Positions 33,518-43,448 of a stretch of DNA of 64,000 bases are shown piece after piece. The DNA comes from Paeniglutamicibacter psychrophenolicus. GTDB lineage: Bacteria; Actinomycetota; Actinomycetes; Actinomycetales; Micrococcaceae. Position numbers and translations under genes: made by a program. The notes under the pieces are model-generated. The model was not told the origin of the DNA. It saw only the letters and a list, made by a program, of their open reading frames with translations, and did no database searches. The number at the start of each line of letters is the position of its first letter. Position 1 is the first letter of the stretch. Location of the stretch: positions 3,700,443 to 3,764,442 of the forward strand of contig NZ_JAGIOE010000001.1 in the NCBI RefSeq assembly GCF_017876575.1, written 5' to 3'.

Positions 33518-34882
33518 CTACCCCAGGTCTTGGATCACCAAGGACTTGGCCACCGCCTTGGCCTGCGTGTATTCAACCGAGGCCAGGTACGCGTTGATTT
33601 CGCCTTGGTTCTTGAAACCCATGGGGTCGTTCCATTGGGTGAGCATCAAGGTGCGATCCCCGATGTCGACGCCGAAGTGCACGTCGCAGGTCTTCCCGGT
33701 GGACGGGAGGTCCGCGGGATAGAGCCCAATCACCGAACGGCGGTTTCCTTCGGCGTCCGTGACCGTGCTCAGGGCCAGCTTCAGCGGACCGGCGGCGGTG
33801 AGGACCCCGCTGGGCGATTCGCCGTCGAGCGTGTAGGTGGATCCCGGTTCGGCACAGTCGGTGGGTTCGTGCACGGCGCCCTTTCTCAGGCTCGTGAGGC
33901 TGAATACTTTTTTGCCCCTGAGGTCGTAGAAGAGCAGATCGTACCTGTCCACGTCATTGGGGCCGATCATCGGATCGTCGATGGGGTTGCCGATCTCGTC
34001 CATCTTCCACTCGCGTTCTTCCCACGCGGGATGGTCCACCGTCAACAATTCGTTGCCGAAGGCGTGGCGTTCCTCCGTTGCATTGGCGCCCATCCAGGAC
34101 GGAACATCGGGCCCCAGGAGCCTGCCCAGGCTGGTGTCGTCAAGATCCAGGACCTTGAGCTTTCGCAGCTGTTCGGGCTTGAGGATGGGGTCGGACGGAT
34201 TGTCCAGCGACCGCAGCTGGGGATTCGTGAAGAAGGGCATGCTGCCAACGCCGTTGATGCCCGTGTCGTCATCCGCCTTGATGCTCCAAGATCCGTCCTG
34301 CCAACGGGCAAGCCAAATGCCGGAACCGTCTCCGGTGGGGTTGCCGGCCTCGGCCAGGTCCGACCGCAGGATCGTCGCCAGGGAATCGACGCAGCCGATC
34401 ACGGGGTACGCGTTGGCGTTGTCAGGCAGCTTGGTCCGGATTCCGTTGGCGTCCACGAGGTCCAGGGTCCGCAGGTCAAGGGCGTTGCAGGCGGGCGAAT
34501 CCTCGAAGTAGACGTCCTGGTTGGCCGGGACCAGGAAGTTGGGCAGCCCGTAATCGATGCGCGGCAGCGCCGATCCATCCGCGGATGAGCTGGGCGAGGG
34601 ACCGGTGGTGGGATTTCCCGTGATCGGAAGCGTTGGCGATGCCGGGCCGGTTCCCGTCGGGGCCTGCCAGGGAGCCCAGACGACGAGGCCGACAGCAGCT
34701 GCGGCGATGGCCGTTCCTGCCGCAAGGATCCGCCATTTGCCCCAGGAATTTCCAGGTTTGACCTGTACTGGCCGCTGGCTGAAGACCGGGACGGGATCTT
34801 GGAGTTGCAGCGGACCGGGATCGCCGATGTTGTCGCGCTCGGCCGGATCGATGCCGGAAATGAGCTTCTCAATGTTGTCCAT
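33518..34882 (-). CDS. Membrane anti-sigma-like protein, copy 2
   Basis: 454 residues, paralogue of the product of 31403-32767. It starts MDNIEKLISG, has one membrane helix at about 52-70 (WRILAAGTAIAAAAVGLVVW), a Gly/Thr/Pro/Ser linker and a large extracytoplasmic domain. Its four cysteines (SPACNAL, VIGCVDS, PTDCAEP, GKTCDVH) sit in the same positions as in copy 1. Other shared words are DVPSWM/NVPSWM, VDHPAW/VTHPAW, TYTLDG/TYTLHG and YLASVEY/YLDSTEY near the C-terminus. The gene overlaps its sigma partner by 14 bases. The role as sensor and sigma inhibitor is inferred from context. Confidence 0.75.
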   Translation of the reverse strand: MDNIEKLISGIDPAERDNIGDPGPLQLQDPVPVFSQRPVQVKPGNSWGKWRILAAGTAIAAAAVGLVVWAPWQAPTGTGPASPTLPITGNPTTGPSPSSSADGSALPRIDYGLPNFLVPANQDVYFEDSPACNALDLRTLDLVDANGIRTKLPDNANAYPVIGCVDSLATILRSDLAEAGNPTGDGSGIWLARWQDGSWSIKADDDTGINGVGSMPFFTNPQLRSLDNPSDPILKPEQLRKLKVLDLDDTSLGRLLGPDVPSWMGANATEERHAFGNELLTVDHPAWEEREWKMDEIGNPIDDPMIGPNDVDRYDLLFYDLRGKKVFSLTSLRKGAVHEPTDCAEPGSTYTLDGESPSGVLTAAGPLKLALSTVTDAEGNRRSVIGLYPADLPSTGKTCDVHFGVDIGDRTLMLTQWNDPMGFKNQGEINAYLASVEYTQAKAVAKSLVIQDLG

Positions 34883-35387
34883 TGGAGCCGCCGCCCTTCA
34901 ACATGCTCGTTGGTGCCTTGCGTTCAAAGGCCTTGCGGGCCCGGAACAGCCGCGATTTAGCCGATTCATGCGAGCATTCCAGCATCGCGGCGATCTCGGC
35001 GATCGAGAGCGCATCCCAGTAGGCGAGGATGAGCACCTCGCGGTCCTTGGCACGCAGTGCGTCCAGGACCTCGTGCACCTGCTCGTCCAGTCCGGAGTCG
35101 TGGCCGCCGCGCTCGGCGAGCTGGGCGGCCGCGGCCTTGAACACGAGGTTCTTTTCCCGGCCCATGGAGCGCAGCTCGTTGCCGACAAGGTTCCGGGCCG
35201 TCACCAACAGCCACCCAAGCGCATCCTCTCCCGGCGAGATGCCGCGTTGCCAGGCCAGCCGGAAGGCGTCGTTGCTGATTTGCCGGGCGACCTCGACGTC
35301 CAGGATCCGGCGATAGACGTACCGGTAAACGTTCTTGGAATGCAGGCGGTGCAATTCCTCCACGGCCGCTGATGCCTGTGTCTCCAC
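34869..35387 (-). CDS. ECF RNA polymerase sigma factor, copy 2
   Basis: 172 residues from a GTG at 35387, preceded eight bases upstream by GGGGGAGG. Region 2 (VYRYVYRRILDVEVARQISNDAFRLAWQR, LGWLLVTARNLVGNELRS) and region 4 (LRAKDREVLILAYWDALSIAEIAAMLECSHESAKSRLFRARKAF) are intact. It is the close paralogue of the sigma factor at 32754-33272 and has the same C-terminal MLKGG....GQH tail, in which the anti-sigma start codon is embedded. It follows the Nudix gene by 58 bases, and transcription may begin upstream of that gene or inside its 3' end. Confidence 0.92.
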   Translation of the reverse strand: METQASAAVEELHRLHSKNVYRYVYRRILDVEVARQISNDAFRLAWQRGISPGEDALGWLLVTARNLVGNELRSMGREKNLVFKAAAAQLAERGGHDSGLDEQVHEVLDALRAKDREVLILAYWDALSIAEIAAMLECSHESAKSRLFRARKAFERKAPTSMLKGGGSNGQH

Positions 35388-35445
35388 CGACGCCCCCTCC
35401 CCCTGTAGCCGCCCGTGGGCCCCGCAGATGCGGGCCCCTTGTTGG

Positions 35446-36003
35446 CTATGTAATGTCCGGAAAGCCGGCTTCGGTTGCAGTTGTCGCAGGAATCTTTTTG
35501 TCCGCCCAGTCGACGGTGGAAAAGCGGGCCACCGATTCGTTGTCTTCGTCCAGCACCACCAGGGCGTCGAAGCGTTCCCCGACCAGCAGCCGTCCGAGCC
35601 ACATTGCCGAGTCGTCCCACATCCGCGCCAGCGGCAGGTGTCCCACCGGGTACCAGGCAGGGACCAATTCCTCCGAGGCTGTGGCCATGCCGGCAAAGGC
35701 GGAGGTGAGGAAGACTGTGCAATCCATGTCGGCGGCCGGCCTGGAGGGAAAGCGGAAGAAGACCCGCGCTGCGGGCTCCAAGGAGGAGATCTCTGCGACG
35801 AGCGAGGTTTCCTCGAAGAGCTCTCGCACCGCGGCCTGCTCGGGGCTCTCCCCCGGCTCGATCTTCCCGCCCGGCGCCACGACGCGTCCTGCACCGAAGC
35901 CGCGCTGCTTGTGGCCCAGCAGCACCTGGGTGCCGGTCAACCCGCGCAACAGCGGCAGGCACAGGACGACTTGGGTGGGTGTTGCCGCAAAGCTCTGTGC
36001 CAT
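35446..36003 (-). CDS. Nudix hydrolase (MutT-like)
   Basis: 185 residues. The Nudix box runs GGKIEPGESPEQAAVRELFEETSLV (given here in parts: GGKIEPGE, then AAVRELFEETSLV). It keeps the metal-binding REx3EE core but has Ser instead of the usual Gly before the final hydrophobic residue. LCLPLLRGLTGTQVLLGHKQ and a GFGAGRVVAPGGK stretch resemble MutT/8-oxo-dGTP-type enzymes that hydrolyse oxidised nucleotides, but the substrate cannot be set from sequence. It is preceded by xerD with a 16-base gap. It may be an unrelated housekeeping gene or the first gene of the sigma cluster. Confidence 0.85.
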   Translation of the reverse strand: MAQSFAATPTQVVLCLPLLRGLTGTQVLLGHKQRGFGAGRVVAPGGKIEPGESPEQAAVRELFEETSLVAEISSLEPAARVFFRFPSRPAADMDCTVFLTSAFAGMATASEELVPAWYPVGHLPLARMWDDSAMWLGRLLVGERFDALVVLDEDNESVARFSTVDWADKKIPATTATEAGFPDIT

Positions 36004-36019
36004 GGTGGGGGGTGCTTCC

Positions 36020-37141
36020 TTAGAGGTTCGCGCGCGGATGCGCCGCGGCGTAGATTTCGCGCAGGGTGTCGGCGGTGACCAGCGTGTAGACCTGCGTGGT
36101 GGTGACCGAGGCGTGCCCCAGCAATTCCTGGACCACACGCACGTCGGCCCCGCCCTCGAGCAGGTGCGTGGCGAAGGAGTGGCGCAGGGTGTGCGGGGAA
36201 ACGTCTTGTTCGATGCCGGCCCGCTCGGCGGCCTTGGTGAGCACCGACCAGGCGGATTGGCGCGAGAGCCGTCCGCCGCGTTGGTTCAGGAAGAGCGCGG
36301 CGGTGCCCTTGCCCTTGGCGACCAGCTCGGGCCGTCCGCGGACCAGGTACGCGTTCAGGGCGTCGATGGCGTAGGAGCCCAGCGGCACGATGCGTTCCTT
36401 GGAGCCCTTGCCAAAGAGGCGCACCACCGCGGGGCCATCGGCGGGGCGTTCCAGGTGCAGGTCATCGACGTCCAGGCCCACGGCCTCGGAGATGCGGGCG
36501 CCGGTGGAGTACAGGAATTCCAGTATGGCCTTGTCGCGCAGGCCGGCGGAGGTCTCGATGGAGACCGAGTCAAGGATCGCGGTGACCTCGGCGACGGAGA
36601 TGGCCTTGGGCAGGCGGCGGCCGGCCTGCGGCGGGTGCAGGTCCACGGCGGGGTTGGTGGGTGCCAGACCCTCGAGTTCCCAGAACTTGTGCACGCCGCG
36701 CACCGCGACAATGGTGCGGGCTGCCGAGCGGGCGCTCAGGGGTGCGGCGCCGTCGGCCCCGTCGCGCACCGCCTGGGCGAACGAGGTCAGGTGCCCCAGG
36801 GTCACCTGGTCCGGGGCGTGCACGTCCTGTCCATGCAGGTAGGCCGCATAGCGGTACAGGTCGCGCCGGTAGGCGCTGACGGTGTTTCGCGCCATGCCGC
36901 GTTCCACCGCCAGGTGCTGCAGGTAGCTGGCCAGGTGCTTGCCGATGGGCAGTTCCGCCGGATCCGGTCCGGGCAGCGGAACCGGGTCGGGAACCGGAAC
37001 AGGGTCGGGAACCGTTTCCAGCCGCAGTGTCGCGTCGACGGGGCTGATTCGCACCGTCGGTGCGACGTCCGGGCGCGGCAGCGAGACCGTCTCGGGAACC
37101 ACCGCAAGGCGCAAGGTGGCGTCGTCGGTTCCTGTGTGCAT
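36020..37141 (-). CDS. xerD: Tyrosine recombinase XerD
   Basis: 373 residues; XerD is usually about 300. The core-binding SAM-like domain starts near 68 (YLQHLAVERGMARNTVSAYR). The catalytic domain holds the active-site Arg in STGARISEAVGL, the Lys in GKGSKERIVPLG, the HTLRHSFATHLLEGG motif, the His in LLGHASVTTTQVY and the Tyr nucleophile in TQVYTLV. With XerC it resolves chromosome dimers at dif. An unusual N-terminal extension of about 65 residues has two copies of a DATLRL.. VPE/D word and a Pro-Asp/Val repeat. A shorter start further in is possible. It follows nudF by 17 bases. Confidence 0.92.
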   Translation of the reverse strand: MHTGTDDATLRLAVVPETVSLPRPDVAPTVRISPVDATLRLETVPDPVPVPDPVPLPGPDPAELPIGKHLASYLQHLAVERGMARNTVSAYRRDLYRYAAYLHGQDVHAPDQVTLGHLTSFAQAVRDGADGAAPLSARSAARTIVAVRGVHKFWELEGLAPTNPAVDLHPPQAGRRLPKAISVAEVTAILDSVSIETSAGLRDKAILEFLYSTGARISEAVGLDVDDLHLERPADGPAVVRLFGKGSKERIVPLGSYAIDALNAYLVRGRPELVAKGKGTAALFLNQRGGRLSRQSAWSVLTKAAERAGIEQDVSPHTLRHSFATHLLEGGADVRVVQELLGHASVTTTQVYTLVTADTLREIYAAAHPRANL

Positions 37142-37158
37142 GTTCTTTTCCGTGCCCC

Positions 37159-37824
37159 TTAGAGCCGTGGCTCGGCGGAGCGCAGGCGCGGGTGGGCCTC
37201 GAACGGGACATCGACCGGACGCAGCGAGGCGTAGCCGCCGACGCGAGCCGCGGCGGCGGCCAGCAGGCCCGCCACTGCGGATGGGTTGTGGATCCGTCCG
37301 GCCAGCACGCCGGCGACGGCCTCGTCCAGCGGAACCCAGGCGATGGCCATGTCCGCTTCCTCGTCGGTGCGTTCGTGGCGTTCGTGCTCCGGGACCGGGC
37401 TCGCGTTGCGGGCGAGGTAGATGCGGATCGCCTCGGAGGAGGACCCCGGGGAGAGGAACAGGTCGACCAGCACTGCCCAGTCGGCGGCAACAAGGTCCGC
37501 TTCCTCGGCCAGTTCGCGTGCGGCGGCCAGATGCGGCGCCTCACCGTCGATGTCCATGAGGCCGGCGGGGATTTCCCACAGGTTCATGCGCACGGGGTGG
37601 CGGTACTGGTTGATCATCAGCACTTCGTCGGCGTCGTTGAGCACGAGCACCGCGACGGCGCCGGGATGGTCGATGTAGTCGCGAACCAGCGGCGCCGTGT
37701 CCGGCGCAAATTCAAAGGTGTCCTGCACAACGTCCCAGATGCGTCCGTCGTAGACGGTTTCGGACGAAAGCAGGCGGCGAGGGCTGAACGTATCGCCCAG
37801 CGCCTCGCCGTCTGTCATTGCCAT
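37159..37824 (-). CDS. ADP-ribose pyrophosphatase-type Nudix hydrolase
   Basis: 221 residues. The Nudix box is GLMDIDGEAPHLAAARELAEE, written here as GLMDIDGE and AARELAEEADLVA. An upstream YRHPVRMNLWEIPAG strand is typical of ADP-ribose pyrophosphatases of the NudF type (RQYRHP...WElPAG). The family hydrolyses ADP-ribose to AMP and ribose 5-phosphate. The order pyrG - NUDIX - xerD is conserved in actinobacteria (Rv1699-Rv1701). It starts four bases after pyrG. Confidence 0.9.
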   Translation of the reverse strand: MAMTDGEALGDTFSPRRLLSSETVYDGRIWDVVQDTFEFAPDTAPLVRDYIDHPGAVAVLVLNDADEVLMINQYRHPVRMNLWEIPAGLMDIDGEAPHLAAARELAEEADLVAADWAVLVDLFLSPGSSSEAIRIYLARNASPVPEHERHERTDEEADMAIAWVPLDEAVAGVLAGRIHNPSAVAGLLAAAAARVGGYASLRPVDVPFEAHPRLRSAEPRL

Positions 37825-37828
37825 GATG

Positions 37829-39523
<1,695 letters not shown>

Positions 39524-39602
39524 CTACCCTATCACCATTTCGTTGCTGGACGGTTGGGAAAGACTCTACAGGCTTGCGGGATGGACCACGGGAAATCCAT
39601 GG

Positions 39603-41336
39603 CTAGGAAAGCGAACTGACGAGCAACTGGGCCTCGCCCAGCAGCTCCTCGGCGTGGGCCTGGGCGGTGGAGGAGTCCTCCTGGCCCGCCAGCATCCGCG
39701 CCAATTCGCGCACCCGCTCGGCCTCATCCAGCAGCACGACGTCGCTGGCGGTGAAGCCCGCACCGTCCGCGGCCGTCGCATTCGAGGACTTGATCACGCG
39801 TACGTGGCGGTCCGCGTAGGCGGCCACCTGCGGCAGGTGGGTGACAACTATCACCTGCACGTGCTTGGCCAGCATGGCCAGGCGCTTGCCGATCTCCACG
39901 GCGGCCTTTCCGCCGACCCCTGCGTCCACTTCGTCGAAGACGAAGGTCGGCACGGGGTCCACGGCGGCCAGCACCACTTCGATGGCCAGCATCACCCGGG
40001 AGAGCTCGCCGCCCGAGGCTCCCTTGCCCAGCGGGCGCGGGGTGGTTCCGGCGTGGGGCTGCAGCAGCATGGTGATCGCGTCGATGCCGTAGCGGTTGGG
40101 CTCGGGCAGCTTTTCAATCTCGAGAACGAACTTCGCGTCCGGCATGGCCAGTGCGGCAAGCTCCGAGGTCACCCGGGCCGCCAGGTCCTTGGCGGCCTTG
40201 GCACGCAGCTTGGAGAGCTTGGCCGCCGTCTCGGCGACCTCCAGGCGCAGCGACTCGGTTTCGGCCCGCAGCGCCTCAATGCGCCCGTCGTCCCCCTGGA
40301 TCTCGGTCAACCGGGTCCGTGCGGTATCCGCCCAGGCGATGACCTGGTCGATGTCCGGAGCGTACTTGCGGATCAGCCGGTTCAAATCTGCGCGGCGCTC
40401 CTCGAGCGCGGCCAAGCGGTCCGGGCCCTCGGAATCGAGGTCGGAGAGGTAGCCGGCCAGATCGGTGGAAACCTCGGCGGCGAGGATCCCGATTTCCCCC
40501 AGCCGCTCGGCCAGCGCCTTGATGTCGGCATCGTCGGCGGCGACCTGTTCCAGGGCGTGCTGCGCGGCTTCCACCAGCGAGACCACGCTGCTGGTCTCGT
40601 AGTCCTCGCTGTTCAGCGCCTCGTGGGCGAGATTCGCATTGGAACGCAGCGCCTCGACGTTGGAGAGCTTCAGCGACTGGTTCTTCAGCTCGATGTCTTC
40701 GGCCGGCTGGGGTTCGACGGCGTCGATTTCCTCAAGTGCGGCCTGCAGGGATTCGGCCTCGCGGATCCGCTCGCGGGAAGCGGCAACCAGTTCCTCGAGT
40801 TCGCTCGAGGCGTTGCCCCACTTCTCGAAGGTCTCCTGGTAGGAGGACAGCACCTTTGCCAGCGGGGCGCCGGCGAACTTGTCCAGCGAGTCGCGCTGTG
40901 CGGCGGCTCCCTTGAGGCGCAGCTGGTCGGTTTGCCCGTGGATGGCAATCAGGTCCTCGCCCAGCTCGACCAGCACGCCCACCGGCGCGGCCCGCCCGCC
41001 GACGGAGGCGCGGCTGCGCCCCTCCGCGGAAAGGGTGCGGGTGATGATCAGCTCGGCCTCGTTATCGAAGCGTTCGACCAGGGCTCCGGCTTCCTCGGCG
41101 CGGTCCAGCACCTTGCTGGTGGCCGGCAAAACGAGCGTGGCATCGGCCACCGCCTGCTTGGCACCGTGGCGCACAGCCCCGGCGTCGGCACGGCGGCCCA
41201 GCAACAGCCCCAGTGCGGTGATGACCATGGTCTTTCCTGCGCCGGTTTCGCCGGTGACCACGCTGAAGCCCGGGCCCAGTGGCAATGTTGCCTGGGAGAT
41301 GACGCCCAGGTCCTTGATGCGTATTTCCTGAATCAC
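39603..41336 (-). CDS. recN: DNA repair protein RecN
   Basis: 577 residues of the SMC-like ATPase family. The P-loop GETGAGKTMV is near residue 30. A coiled-coil middle of about 180-330 follows (helical segments rich in Glu, Leu and Ala). The ABC signature is GASGGELSRVMLAIEVV and the Walker B is TFVFDEVDAGVGG. RecN acts in double-strand break repair. The GTG start overlaps the stop of nadK by four bases, so they are translated together. Confidence 0.95.
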   Translation of the reverse strand: MIQEIRIKDLGVISQATLPLGPGFSVVTGETGAGKTMVITALGLLLGRRADAGAVRHGAKQAVADATLVLPATSKVLDRAEEAGALVERFDNEAELIITRTLSAEGRSRASVGGRAAPVGVLVELGEDLIAIHGQTDQLRLKGAAAQRDSLDKFAGAPLAKVLSSYQETFEKWGNASSELEELVAASRERIREAESLQAALEEIDAVEPQPAEDIELKNQSLKLSNVEALRSNANLAHEALNSEDYETSSVVSLVEAAQHALEQVAADDADIKALAERLGEIGILAAEVSTDLAGYLSDLDSEGPDRLAALEERRADLNRLIRKYAPDIDQVIAWADTARTRLTEIQGDDGRIEALRAETESLRLEVAETAAKLSKLRAKAAKDLAARVTSELAALAMPDAKFVLEIEKLPEPNRYGIDAITMLLQPHAGTTPRPLGKGASGGELSRVMLAIEVVLAAVDPVPTFVFDEVDAGVGGKAAVEIGKRLAMLAKHVQVIVVTHLPQVAAYADRHVRVIKSSNATAADGAGFTASDVVLLDEAERVRELARMLAGQEDSSTAQAHAEELLGEAQLLVSSLS

Positions 41337-42367
41337 AGCTGCCTCCGATGATCCTTGTCCCCGAGGGTTTCCGGTTCGGGTTTGGGCGCGTGGTGTCGCG
41401 GCTCGATGACCTGCATTGCCGGGGTGATGACCGGAAGCGCGCTCGTGGCGGTCACGCGGTCACCGGGTTCCACCGGTCCGCGCCAGCCTTGGATGGGAAG
41501 TTCGAACTTGTTGACCAGCCGCTCGGAAAACGGGGTCTGGTTGACTCGGGCCAGGCGCACCGGCTTGGTGGAGCGGGTGACCTCGATGCGGGCCCCCGGT
41601 GGCAGCTCGATGGTGCGTCGCCCGTCGCACCAGAGCACCGCACCGGCGTCGGTGCGGGTGAGGATCTCGATGGCGAGCACCGAGGTGGGTGCCACGACCA
41701 GGGGCTTGGCGAAGAGCGCGTGCGCGCTGATGGGCACCATGACCAGGGCCTCGACCTCGGGCCAGACCACCGGTCCCCCGGCGGAGAAGGCGTAGGCGGT
41801 GGAACCGGTGGGCGTGGCCATGACCACGCCGTCGCAGCCGAAGGTGCTCAGCGGCCTGCCGTCGACCTCCATGACCACCTCGATCATGCGTTCGCGGTTG
41901 GCTTTTTCGATGGCGGCCTCGTTCAGCGCCCAGGTGTGGGCGATGCGCCTGTTGTCGAGCCAGACCTGCACGTCGATGGTCATGCGTTCCTCGACGGTGT
42001 AGCGGCGCTCCACGATCCACTGCACGGTCTCCTGCAGGGCGGCGCGTTCGCTTTCGGCCAGGAAGCCCACATGCCCCAGGTTCACGCCAAGCAGCGGGAC
42101 CCCGGCGTTGCGGACAAGTTCCGCGGCGCGCAGCACGCTGCCGTCTCCCCCGAGCACCACGCCGAGGTCGATGGCCTCGAGGCTGGTGTCTTCGTCGAGG
42201 ACCTCCACATCGAGGTTTTCGCCCTCCGGGGTGTTGCGGACGGCCTGCATTTCCAGTCGCCGCATCACCGGGATGAGCCCGGCCAGGCGCAGGCGTGAGC
42301 ACGTGTCCACGGCCGCCATGAGGGCGTCGGTGCGACCGGTGTGGGTGAGGACCAAAATCCTGCGCAT
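41333..42367 (-). CDS. nadK: NAD kinase
   Basis: 344 residues. The signature GGDG lies in LGGDGSVLRAAELV, and the NAD-binding PTGSTAYAFSAGGPVVWP follows. It phosphorylates NAD to NADP with ATP or polyphosphate. The C-terminal 50 residues (ITPAMQVIEPRHHAPKPEPET) are beyond the conserved core and look unstructured. The tlyA-nadK-recN order matches Rv1694-Rv1696. Confidence 0.95.
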   Translation of the reverse strand: MRRILVLTHTGRTDALMAAVDTCSRLRLAGLIPVMRRLEMQAVRNTPEGENLDVEVLDEDTSLEAIDLGVVLGGDGSVLRAAELVRNAGVPLLGVNLGHVGFLAESERAALQETVQWIVERRYTVEERMTIDVQVWLDNRRIAHTWALNEAAIEKANRERMIEVVMEVDGRPLSTFGCDGVVMATPTGSTAYAFSAGGPVVWPEVEALVMVPISAHALFAKPLVVAPTSVLAIEILTRTDAGAVLWCDGRRTIELPPGARIEVTRSTKPVRLARVNQTPFSERLVNKFELPIQGWRGPVEPGDRVTATSALPVITPAMQVIEPRHHAPKPEPETLGDKDHRRQL

Positions 42368-42421
42368 GGGTTCCTTCCTCGGCGGACCGAAGGTTAGGAC
42401 ATCTGTTCTGATGCCGCCAGT

Positions 42422-43228
42422 CTAAGAATAGTCAACACCGGGCCACGCGTCTGTGCCGACGCGGGGTTGTGGAGAAGCATCGGGATTGTGACCGGCGGCC
42501 TTTCCCAGCCACAGGAAGAACTCGACGTTGCCGTCCTGGCCCGGCAGCGGGCTCCGGGCAAGGCCCAACACCCCAAGCCCTGCCGCGGCTGCCGAGGCCA
42601 TCACCGCATCCACCGCCTTGCGCCGCTGGGTGGGGCTGGAAACGACCCCTGTGCGGGAAAGTTGTTCGCGGCCGATCTCGAATTGGGGCTTGACCATCAG
42701 CACCAGGTCCCCGGCCGGTTCGGTGGCCCCGGCCAGGGCCCGCATGACCATGGTCAGCGAAATGAAGGAAAGGTCGGCCACGACCAGGGACACCACTCCC
42801 CCGATGTCCGCGGGGTCGAGGTAGCGCACGTTCATGCCTTCGTGCACGTGCACGCGGGGGTCCTGGCGCAGTTCGGAGACCAGTTGGCCGTGTCCGACAT
42901 CAACGGCTTCTACGTGGTCGGCGCCGCGGCGCAGCAGCACGTCGGTGAAGCCTCCCGTGGAGGCGCCGGCGTCGAGGCAGCGTCTTCCGGCTACCTCGAT
43001 TCGGGAGAATGCTTCCAGGGCCCCGGCGAGCTTGTGCCCGGCCCGGCTGACGAATTCCTCGCCCGCGGGGGCCTTGACCGTGATTTCGGAGGTGTCCGAG
43101 ACGCTCTTGGCGGCCTTGGCCGCGATGGTGCCGTCCACGCTCACGCGTAGTTCGGCGATGAGCCGGGCCGCATCGGTGCGCGAGCGGGCCAGGGAACGGG
43201 TGACCAGTTCCTGGTCGAGTCGGCTCAT
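42422..43228 (-). CDS. tlyA: TlyA-type rRNA 2'-O-methyltransferase
   Basis: 268 residues. An N-terminal S4-type RNA-binding domain (MSRLDQELVTRSLARSRTDA) is followed by a Rossmann methyltransferase with the SAM motif DAGASTGGFTDVLLRRGA and the KPQFEIGRE segment. TlyA methylates 16S and 23S rRNA at C1409 and C1920 (E. coli numbering) and makes ribosomes sensitive to capreomycin in mycobacteria. The ATG overlaps the preceding small gene by four bases. Confidence 0.94.
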   Translation of the reverse strand: MSRLDQELVTRSLARSRTDAARLIAELRVSVDGTIAAKAAKSVSDTSEITVKAPAGEEFVSRAGHKLAGALEAFSRIEVAGRRCLDAGASTGGFTDVLLRRGADHVEAVDVGHGQLVSELRQDPRVHVHEGMNVRYLDPADIGGVVSLVVADLSFISLTMVMRALAGATEPAGDLVLMVKPQFEIGREQLSRTGVVSSPTQRRKAVDAVMASAAAAGLGVLGLARSPLPGQDGNVEFFLWLGKAAGHNPDASPQPRVGTDAWPGVDYS

Positions 43229-43437
43229 GGGTGCTCCTGCGAGGTCGAATCAAGGTCTGCGGCCAGCGAGGCCTGCAGGCTCTCGAAGATGGCCAGGTGC
43301 TCGGCGACGGGGACCTCGGCCAGGGTTTCCAGGACGTCGAGGTCGGTTGTCTCCCGGGCGGTTTCCGGCGGGGAGGCGGGTCGCGGTCCGGGGACCGGGA
43401 GGCTGCTGGCAGGTGGTGTGTGGTTGTTGCTCATCAT
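43225..43437 (-). CDS. Small hypothetical protein (conserved position before tlyA)
   Basis: A 70-residue protein starting MMSNNHTPPA, with a Pro-rich first half and a helical acidic second half (TDLDVLETLAEVPVAEHLAIFESLQASLAADLD). No known motif. A short ORF at this place is common in actinobacteria (Rv1693 type). It overlaps tlyA by four bases and follows the HAD gene by 11, so it belongs to the operon. The function is unknown. A GTG at 43440 would add one residue. Confidence 0.7.
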   Translation of the reverse strand: MMSNNHTPPASSLPVPGPRPASPPETARETTDLDVLETLAEVPVAEHLAIFESLQASLAADLDSTSQEHP

Positions 43438-43448
43438 CACCCTAGAGC

